Shown in pieces: positions 56,740-64,000 of a stretch of DNA of 64,000 nucleotides. Origin of the DNA: Lolium rigidum (lineage: Eukaryota; Streptophyta; Magnoliopsida; Poales; Poaceae). The notes below the pieces were generated by a model that did not search any database, had not been told where the DNA came from, and saw nothing but the letters and a program-made list of their open reading frames with translations. How positions within the stretch are numbered: the stretch's first letter is position 1; each line of letters begins with the position of its first letter. Location of the stretch: positions 212,746,254 through 212,810,253 of the forward strand of contig NC_061509.1 in NCBI RefSeq assembly GCF_022539505.1. The letters are read 5' to 3'. A program made the position numbers and the translations under genes.

Positions 56740-57634
56740 GGCGTTTGAGGGTCGACCTTCGTTCCCCCCAGTTTCTCCGGCGCCGCCGGTGGTTCCCCTA
56801 CTCTTCTCCGTCCGATGCGACGGCGGAAGATGGGGAGAACCCCGGATCTGGTGGCCGGCCTGTAAATAGGGTGTGGATGTTGGTGGCTGGCGGCGGCGTT
56901 TGCGTGGGCGCGGCGCCGGCGTGGTCAGCTTTTTGGTCTCCTCGGATCCAGCCCCTCCATGCCGGTGCTTTCTGCAGCGGTGATGGATCCGTGGGAGTTC
57001 CCCCGCGAGGATGGCGATTCGACGGCGCCATCTTCGTCAAGTGGGGATTCCATCCTTGGGCCCTCTGTCGGCGCGTCGCCGCTTCCTCCATCGACGGCGT
57101 GGGGCTGCTGAGGTATGTGTGCTGGAGGTCTTTGCGAAGGGTGCTTGGGACAGTTTTGGAGGTGGCCAGATGGAGGTCTTGCCGGTGTTTCTTCCTTGAC
57201 CTTTGGCGGGGGGATCCGGTGTGGTTCTCGCGAGGCATGGGGAGCCTTCTTCCCAGCCGCCGATGCGTGTTTCTTGGCTTCAACATCTCGCCTCCCGCGG
57301 CGAGCTACAACTGCGACGGCTCAAAAAGCTACAACGCGAGGTGCCTCTTTGGAACCATCGGGGTTTTCTGCAGGTCTTCTCCACCTCTGGCGGCGGTTTC
57401 GTCGTTGGTCGTCGGCGAAGCTCTGCAGATCGGAAGTGGCCGGAGCTCCGGGAGGACTGGATTGCTATTTTCCATTTCTTTTAGGGGCTTTCGTGCAAAA
57501 GTTGATAGACAGTTGTCCTTCTGTATCCTTCTTTTTTTTACTTGTATTTGTACTCGAATCTCCCTGTATTTTTCCTTACTACGGTATGAATACAAGTTTG
57601 TATGCCTTCGGGCGTACGGTTTCAAAAAAAAAAA
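56740..57634 (+). mobile_element. Putative poly(A)-tailed retroposon
   Basis: A GC-rich body ends in a T-rich stretch, TACGGTATGAATACAAGTTT and then an A-run at 57624-57634. This resembles the 3' end of LINE-derived or gene-derived retroposons common in grasses. No enzyme motif exists. The 434-codon open frame that crosses the A-run (56745-58049) looks fortuitous, since it continues into unrelated transposon sequence. No convincing TSD was found. Confidence 0.45.
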
Positions 57635-57925
57635 TAGTGTTGAACCAACCTGTGGAAGCCAATGGGCCGTTCGATCCTCCAGTGGAGTGCTAGCCCAAGA
57701 GAAAACTAAACGGGCGGATGGAAATGCAAAGATAGACTACAGCCCATCGAAGCTTCCCCGAGTTCTTTTCTTCAATTTCTGCATGGATTTTTTAAAGCTT
57801 CCGCCTAGCATTCACGAAAGTTGGGCAATGACTTTGAAAATCTCTTTGCAGGACCAAAAATTGGTTAAAGTTACTTTACAGTTTCTTCAAACAACTAAAA
57901 GATTAGTAGATTACCATCTTGTAAG

Positions 57926-58060
57926 AGCATCCGGGTCCCCCAAATGGCGCCGAATCGAACGTTTGGGGACGTGTTTTGTTCGTGACGCGTTTGGGGGACG
58001 TCGCTCCCCAGTAGCGTCGCCCAAACGCCGCCCCCAAACTTTTTTATAGGTTTTTCGAAA
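57926..58060. repeat. Terminal/subterminal region of a PIF/Harbinger element
   Basis: AAGAGCATCCGGGTCCCCCA begins a segment of repeated GTTTGGGGGACG-type motifs, both strands, typical of the ends of grass PIF/Harbinger elements that begin GAGCATCTCC (memory-based). A TAA precedes it, as expected for the 3-bp target. The opposite end was not found. Confidence 0.55.
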
Positions 58061-58173
58061 ACACAACCATTTATTAAATATAGCATACAAATAGATATGT
58101 TTACCGCGATTGTTTTCAAATTAAAATACAACAAACAATAAAACAACAAACAAGTGTAATACATGGGGCTAGA

Positions 58174-59435
58174 TCAAGGTGCCGCGGCATTTGCTGATAA
58201 TCCTTTGATCCTCCACATATGCTCAACGAGATCATTGTGAAGTTGCTCGTGAACATTGCTATCACAGATTCCTGTGTGCATAGCGAGGAAATCAGCAAAA
58301 TCTGCAGGCAACTCATGATCAACCTCCGCAATTAGACACTCATAGGGACCAACATGTCTCCTGACATGATTCTTGCGGTCATCCTCGATGATCATGTTGT
58401 GCATGATCACACAAGCCTGCATCACCTTTCACATTTGGTCGTGAGACCAGCTTAGAGCAGGGTACCGAACAATTGTAAATTGAGCTTGAAGCACACCCCA
58501 AATGCCAGCTCGACATCCTTCCTGCAAGCCACATGTTGTGAAGCAAAGTGGCAATTCTTCTGACCTGATGGAGCCGAGATTGTTTTGACGAAAGTGGCCC
58601 ATTTTGGATATATACTATCGGCTAGATAATAGCCTTTGGTATATTGGTGGCCATTGATTTCATAGTTGCATGGTGGAGCATGCCCTTCCACTAGTTTGCT
58701 GAACACCGGAGACTACTTCAGCACGAATGTTATTGTGTGATCCCGTTATACCAAAGAAAGAATGCCAAATTCAGGTCATAATCTGCCACAGCTTCAAGCA
58801 CCACACTGAAATATCCATGACGCCCTTTGTATATACCTTGTCAGGCAAACGGGAAGTTTATCCATGACCAGTGCATGCAATCGATGCTTCCAAGCATTCC
58901 AGGAAATCCTCTGGTAGTATTTGTCAAACTTTCCCACCACAGCTCGGCAAAACTTCTACATGCACTCAATGGAAGTAGACTCACTCATGCGAAGGTAGTC
59001 GTCTTGTGTATCAGCATGTGCTTCGCATGCAAGCATTCTCATGGCGGCGGTGCACTTTTGAATCGACGAGAACCCAACAACGCCTACAGCGTCGTGCTTG
59101 AGCTTGAAGTAGGGATCGAACTCTCGAACGTCGTGGAGGATATTCATGAACAAACCCTTCCTCATCCTATACCGGCGCCGAAAATTGTCGGCATGTGTTG
59201 CCTCATCTGCGAAGTAGTCGTTGTGCAGCATGGTATGCCCCTCCATCCTCTGTCGGGGCTTCGACTTCTTTCTCCCTGGCTTTGATCCTCCGTGGCGCGG
59301 CCTCTTCCACTTCTCCGCCTCGGAGTCAATCATGTCCTGGAGGGACCCGATGATCAGCAAATGCTCCCGGATGTCATTGTCGAAGGCTTGCTCGTCCTCC
59401 AGCAATCGGACAAGCATCTCGTCGCCGCTATCCAT
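58174..59435 (-). pseudogene. PIF/Harbinger transposase (DDE_Tnp_4), broken
   Basis: On the minus strand from the ATG at 59435: MDSGDEMLVRLLEDEQAFDN, a basic segment (KPGRKKSKPRQRMEGHTMLH), NYDYFADEATH-like sequence, and FRRRYRMRKGLFMNILHDVR, the conserved start of HARBI1-like proteins. ECMYRFCRAVV-type sequence follows near 58960. After stops and frameshifts (58700-58940) come YYLADSIYPKWATFVKTISA, DVELAFGV and MMQACVIMHNMIIEDDR, the DDE C-terminal signatures. The last part ends at 58174. Broken by at least three changes. Confidence 0.85.
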
Positions 59436-59439
59436 TTCT

Positions 59440-59860
59440 GAAGCAAAATTAATTGATAAAATTGCGCCGCGGCATACGAGGCAACGAACAATGGCCAATC
59501 GCGCCTACCTGTCAAGTCATCGAACACCTTGTGTGCGTAGAGGTGGGGCTAATTTGATGCCGCGTTCTGGGACGCGCTGGCGAAGCGGCGGCGGCGAAAA
59601 GGCCGGCGAGAGAGCCAGCCGTGACCAAGCCCAGCAGGCGGTTCCCGGAGCAATGCCTGGATGTCATCACGTCGCGCCACCCGTGTCGATTCGGCGGTGG
59701 TGCAGGCGGTGGTATAGGAGTCCGACGAAATTGTTCTTCACTGTTAAATGGAAGGAGTCGATGGGAGGCGTCACCGGCGCGAGTTTCGGTGGTCGCCTTA
59801 CTTGCATTGCATCTTGTTGCTTTGCATAGTTGAATATTTATAGGAAACTTCACTAGGCTT
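59440..59860. other. Possible 5' region of the Harbinger element
   Basis: GC-rich with overlapping frames on both strands and no motif. The distal Harbinger inverted repeat was not found, so the element may be truncated by the copia fragment that follows. Confidence 0.35.
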
Positions 59861-60583
59861 TAAATGCCAATGTATGCAATGAAATTCAAGTTCATTCACA
59901 CATGCATATATTATGGGGGAGTTTGCTCTATCTATTCAACTTGTTTGTTACTTATATAAACCCTCTCAAAGAGATTGTCATCAATTACCAAAATGGGGGA
60001 GATTGAAAGTTCATGGAGCCCCCATGTGTGGTTTTGGTAATTAATGACAATCCCTATGGACTAATGTGTGCATTGAGTTATATTTGTAGGAGTGATCCAT
60101 ATGCAATGCTTGAACCATATGTTGGCTTCAAGGTTGCAATAAGAAGAAATTGATGAAGAATGTCAAGTATGTCTTGAAGATGAAGATGAAGTGAGCCCTC
60201 AAAGTTAACTTTAAGACATCAACATGATGAAGAATGAAGAAACGAAGCGCAAGTTCAAGATGAGCCAATTCAAAGAGATCATATGCTTGAAACTTGTCAT
60301 CCATATGATCATCATGGATATGTGCAGATGCACCGAAGAAGAAGCTTTCCCATAGTGGAGTATGGGGGAGCAATTCGCATGACTTCATCAAGCAAGCACA
60401 ATCAAGAAAGGCGTTTCATCTTGTTGCGATCAAGACCGTCATCATCGAGCTCAAGTGGAATGCGCAGGATTAAGGTTTGCTCTTGATAGGGCTTGTTTCT
60501 CACCGGTCTCATGGTGTAGTTGGAGACTGGTTTATAGTTTAGTTGATGTACTATCAAGGGGGCTCTCGACTGAACTCGATTGT
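59861..60583 (+). mobile_element. Maximus/SIRE-like copia 3' end with LTR start, truncated
   Basis: The polypurine tract AAAATGGGGGAGA (59989-60001) is followed by an LTR start with CATGGAGCCCCCATGTGTGG and TTTTGGTAATTAATGACAAT, the usual end of Maximus-type elements in Triticeae (memory-based). The LTR is cut at 60583 by a gypsy LTR. Confidence 0.65.
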
Positions 60584-62984
60584 TGATACGTCTCCAACGT
60601 ATCTATAATTTCTTATGTTTCATGCTAGTTTTATGACAGTACCTACATGTTTTATTCATATTTTATATCGTTTTGATGCATTTTCCGGCACTAACCTATT
60701 AACAAGATGCCGAAGCGCCAGTTCTCGTTTTCTGCTGTTTTTGGTTTCAGAAATCCTACACAGGAAATATTCTCGGAATTGGACGGAACAAAAGCCCACG
60801 GTCTTATTTTCCACGGAGGCTTCCAGAACACCGAAGAGGAGATGAAGAGGAGCCACGAGGCGGCCACACCCTAGGGGGGCGCGGCCCCACCCCTGGCCGC
60901 GCCGCCATGTGGTGTGGGCCCCTCGGGGCTCCACCGACATCGCCCCTTCGCCTATATATTCTCTCCATCGCGAAAACCCTAAAATATCCAGTCATATTCC
61001 ACGAAGAGTTCCGTAGCCGCCGCCATTGCGAAGACAAGTTTCGGGGGACAGAAGTCTCTGTTCCGGCACGCCGCCGGGACGGGGAATTCCCCCGGAGTCA
61101 TCTCCATCGACACCACCGCCATCTTCATTGCCGTTGCTGTCTCCCATGATGAGGAGGGATTAGTTCTCTGATACGCGTGAAGCACACGTCCGTTGGGAAC
61201 CCCAATAGGAAGGTGTGATGCGTACATCAGCAAGTTTCCCCTCAGTAAGAAACCAAGGTTATCGAACCAGTAGGAGTCAAGGATCACGTGAAGGTCGTTG
61301 GTGACGGAGTGTAGTGTGGCGCAACACCAGGGATTCCGGCGCCAACGTGGAACCTGCACAACACAATCAAAGTACTTTGCCCCAACGTAACGAGTGAGGT
61401 TTTCAATCTCACCGGCTTGCCGTAAACAAAGGATTAGATGTATAGTGTGGAAGATGATGTTTGTTTGCGAAGAACAAGTAAAGAACAAGTATTGCGTAGA
61501 TTGTATTTCAGATGTAAAAGAATGGACTGGGGTCCACAGCTTCACTAGTGGTGTCTCTCCAATAAGATAAATAGCATGTTGGGTGAACAAATTACGGTTG
61601 GGCAATTGACAAATAGAGAGGGCATAACAATGCACATACATATCACGATGACTACTATGAGATTTAATCAGGGCATTACGACAAAGTACATAGACCGCTA
61701 TCCAGCATGCATCTATGCCTAAAAAGTCCACCTTCGAGTTAGCATCTGCACCCCTTCCAGTATTAAGTTGCAAGCAACAGACAATTGCATTAAGTATGGT
61801 GCGTAATGTAATCAACATAAATATCCTTAGACAAAGCATCGATGTTTTATCCCTAGTGGCAACAAGACATCCACAACCTTTGAACTTTCCGTCACTCGTC
61901 CCGCATTCAATGGAGGCATGAACCCACTATCGAGCATAAATACTCCCTCTTGGAGTTACAAGTATCAACTTGGCCAGAGCCTCTACTAGCAACAAGAGAG
62001 CATGCAAGAACATAGACAACACATATATGATAGATTGATAATCAACTTGACATAGTATTCCATATTCATCGGATCCCAACAAACACAACATGTAGCATTA
62101 CAAATAGACGATCTTGATCATGATAGGCAGATCACAAGATCTAACATGATAGCACAAGAGGAGAAGACAACCATCTAGCTATCGCTATGGACCCATAGTC
62201 CAGGGGTGAACTACTCACACATCAATCCGGAGGCGATCATGGTGATGAAGAGTCCTCCGGGAGATGATTCCCCTCTCCGGCAGGGTGCCGGAGGCGATCT
62301 TTTGAATCCCCCGAGATGGGATTGGCGGCGGCGGCGTCTCTGAAAGGTTTTCCGTATCGTGGCTCTCGGTAATAGTGTTTTCGCGATGGAGAGTATATGT
62401 AGGCGGAAGGGCAGAGTCTGGGGGCTAACGAGGGCCCCACACCATAGGGCGGCGCGGGCCCCACCCAGGTCGCGCGGCCCTGTGGTCTGGGCGCCTCGTC
62501 GCCCCACTTCGTATCCCCTTCGGTCTTCTGGAAGCTCCGTGGAAAAATAAGACCCTGGCGTTGATTTCGTCCAATTCCGAGAATATTTCCTTTGTAGGAT
62601 TTCTGAAACCAAAAACAGCAGTAAAACAAAGAATCGGCTCTTCGGCATCTCGTCAATAGGTTAGTGCCGGAAAATGCATAATAATGACATAAAATGTGTA
62701 TAAAACATGTGAGTATCATCATAAAAGTAGCATGGAACATAACAAATTATAGATACGTTTGAGACGTATCATTCTCCCCCGAGGCTGAGGGCTCTACCGA
62801 TAGCTATGTGGTTCATCTCTCTCTCCCATGGTGTGATCTTTATGTGATCATGAGCTTTGTATCACTATTAATCTATGTGCTACTCTAGTGATGTTATTAA
62901 AGTAGTCTATTCCTCCTCCATGATGTAAAGTTGACAGTGTGTGCATCATGTAGTACTTGGTGTAGGTTATGATTGTAATCTCTT
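60584..62984 (+). mobile_element. Sabrina/WHAM-like gypsy LTR, interrupted and truncated
   Basis: The LTR starts TGATACGTCTCCAACGTATC at 60584 inside the Maximus-like LTR. Part 1 is 60584-61168 and part 2, from CCCGAGGCTGAGGGCTCTAC, is 62777-62984. Between them lies a solo LTR. Part 2 is cut at 62984 by another LTR retrotransposon. The family name is from memory of the first bases. Confidence 0.7.
61164..62776 (-). mobile_element. Solo LTR of the same gypsy family, opposite orientation
   Basis: 1603 bp (61169-62771). On the minus strand it runs from TGATACGTCTCAAACGTATC to CTTCACGCGTATCA, flanked by the TSD TTCTC (61164-61168 and 62772-62776). No internal region is present, so it is the product of unequal or intra-element LTR recombination. 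A 286-codon frame inside (60979-61839) is fortuitous. Confidence 0.85.
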
Positions 62985-63527
62985 TGACTTGGGCATTACC
63001 CTTCGGGTAACCAATGTTGCCCTACCCTATATTTCCTAGTTGGGGGCCCATGAAGGCACTCGACGGCAAGATGGGCCGCTAGGACGGTGCAACGGAAGAT
63101 TCCTTGAAGTACAAGACACGGAAAGAGCCGAACAAGGAAAGCTTAGAGATAGATCTACTGTAAACCTAGTCGTACTCGATTAGACCTCTTGAGACCTGGC
63201 CTCCTATATAAAGGCCAGGAGAGGGGCTATCGAGGGACACAATCAATCTTAGCGATCTTAGCCAACAGAAACTTAAAGCTAGGTCACCTTAGCGCTTAGC
63301 CATCTCGAGGAGATCTCAGCCGAACTATTCGGCACCCCATTGTAACCCATTATCATCATAATCAAGAACAGACAGGCATGACGTAAGGGTTTTACCTCAT
63401 GGAGGGCCCCGAACCTGGGTAAATCGCTCTCCCCGCTTGTCTGTGAACCGATGTCACGTGTCAGCTTGCAGGATTCCATCAACCCTAAGCCCCTATCGGA
63501 GGGCATTGCCGAGGAGCACCCTCGACA
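62985..63527 (+). repeat. 5' LTR of a gypsy element running off the right edge
   Basis: From TGACTTGGGCATTACC to CCCTCGACA, 543 bp. A TATATAAAG TATA box is at 63205-63213. The left junction interrupts the preceding LTR after CTCTT, the likely 5-bp target; the right copy lies outside the window. Confidence 0.8.
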
Positions 63528-63529
63528 AT

Positions 63530-63546
63530 TGGCGCCGTCTGTGGGA
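63530..63546 (+). other. Primer-binding site of the right-edge gypsy element
   Basis: TGGCGCCGTCTGTGGGA sits two bases after the LTR. This form is common in plant non-chromovirus gypsy elements (Athila/Tat group). Confidence 0.75.
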
Positions 63547-63585
63547 AACCTGTCGGCGCAAGATCGGTCATCGGCAGATCCGATC

Positions 63586-64000
63586 ATGACACCGGCGAAT
63601 TCACCGGCAACCTCATCAGCAACTTCATCGACACCATCATCGCCAAACCTGGGAAGCCCGATTCGGTTCGGCTCCTATGAGTTCACCCCGCGCAGCGATT
63701 CCTCCCGCTCAAACTTCTCAAATCTACAAGGAAACATGGAGATGACCTTCGGCAGCGTCCACTACAACGTCAACGCGGAAGGAATCCTTCGACTGCTGGA
63801 ATCGCCCACTTCCAGATCGACGAGCCCAAGCGCAACATCATCACTCGACCTTTCGGCTGGCCTGACAGGCTCGACGAGTTTACCCGCGCCCTCGACTCCC
63901 CGTTCCGTGTCTTCCATGTCGGTAGGATCCGACGATCCCACATCTTCGGAGTTAACTTCGTACTACTGCTTGAACTCGCGACACCAGTGCACGGGCCGGG
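63586..64000 (+). CDS. Gag start of the right-edge gypsy element, partial
   Basis: ATG at 63586 opens a frame without a stop to the window end (138 codons). It starts with a Ser/Thr/Pro-rich leader (MTPANSPATSSATSSTPSSP), then FGSYEFTPRSDSSRSNFSNL and MTFGSVHYNVNAEGILRLLE. This looks like the N-terminal gag region of Tat-type gypsy elements. The frame is intact so far, which suggests a fairly young copy. Confidence 0.7.
   Translation, partial: MTPANSPATSSATSSTPSSPNLGSPIRFGSYEFTPRSDSSRSNFSNLQGNMEMTFGSVHYNVNAEGILRLLESPTSRSTSPSATSSLDLSAGLTGSTSLPAPSTPRSVSSMSVGSDDPTSSELTSYYCLNSRHQCTGR

Noticed and set aside
56745..58049. 434-codon open frame
   Set aside because: It runs through a GC-rich retroposon, across its A-run and into a Harbinger terminal region. 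It has no motif, and its composition changes at each boundary.
60979..61839. 286-codon minus-strand frame
   Set aside because: It starts inside a gypsy LTR and ends in another LTR part of the same family. No protein motif; fortuitous.

Overview
The window is a gene-poor, repeat-packed stretch of a large grass genome. The repeats look like those of Triticeae (wheat, barley, rye and relatives): an Angela/BARE-type copia element, a Maximus/SIRE-like copia fragment, Sabrina/WHAM-like LTRs beginning TGATACGTCTC, a Fatima-like gypsy element, Stowaway MITEs and a CACTA transposon. Family names come from memory of terminal sequences and domains, not from a database search. The boundaries and target-site duplications (TSDs) were read directly.

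Layout. 1-912 is host DNA with no gene I can support. 913-24425 is one Reina-like Ty3/gypsy chromovirus (TSD CTCAC). At 5331 a second gypsy element (5331-22951, TSD CCTGG) was inserted into its integrase region. That inner element carries gag and protease, lacks reverse transcriptase and integrase, and has antisense acidic ORFs. Its protease is split by a CACTA transposon (9468-18997, TSD TCA), which holds large subterminal arrays and three ~750-bp units rich in telomere-like CCCTAAA repeats. Removing each insert together with one TSD copy restores the host reading frame at both junctions.

24431-37000 is mixed intergenic DNA. It has two LINE remnants on the minus strand (27805-28625 and 34850-35880), a small retroposon with a 15-bp TSD (31331-31611) and diverged duplications. 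It also has three gene-like loci of uncertain status: a frame-broken two-exon gene with an XS-type zinc-finger-like end (28925-31064), a frameshifted GC-rich locus (32740-33170, minus), and a small acidic two-coding-exon gene (33911-34305, minus).

37239-40445 is the one gene that is clear: a complete five-exon NRT1/PTR family (NPF7-type) transporter of 617 residues with a TATA box.

41100-54713 is a decayed LINE broken by a Stowaway MITE, a MULE-like element and an Angela/BARE-type copia element on the minus strand (43676-52447, TSD GAGGT). A 1.5-kb tandem duplication overlaps it. 54714-64000 holds a poly(A) retroposon, a dead PIF/Harbinger transposase, a Maximus-like copia fragment, a gypsy LTR with a solo LTR of the same family inserted head-to-head inside it, and the 5' LTR plus gag start of a further gypsy element that runs off the right edge.

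Two 100-N assembly gaps are present (16642-16741, 27498-27597). No rRNA, CRISPR or prokaryote-like system was seen.
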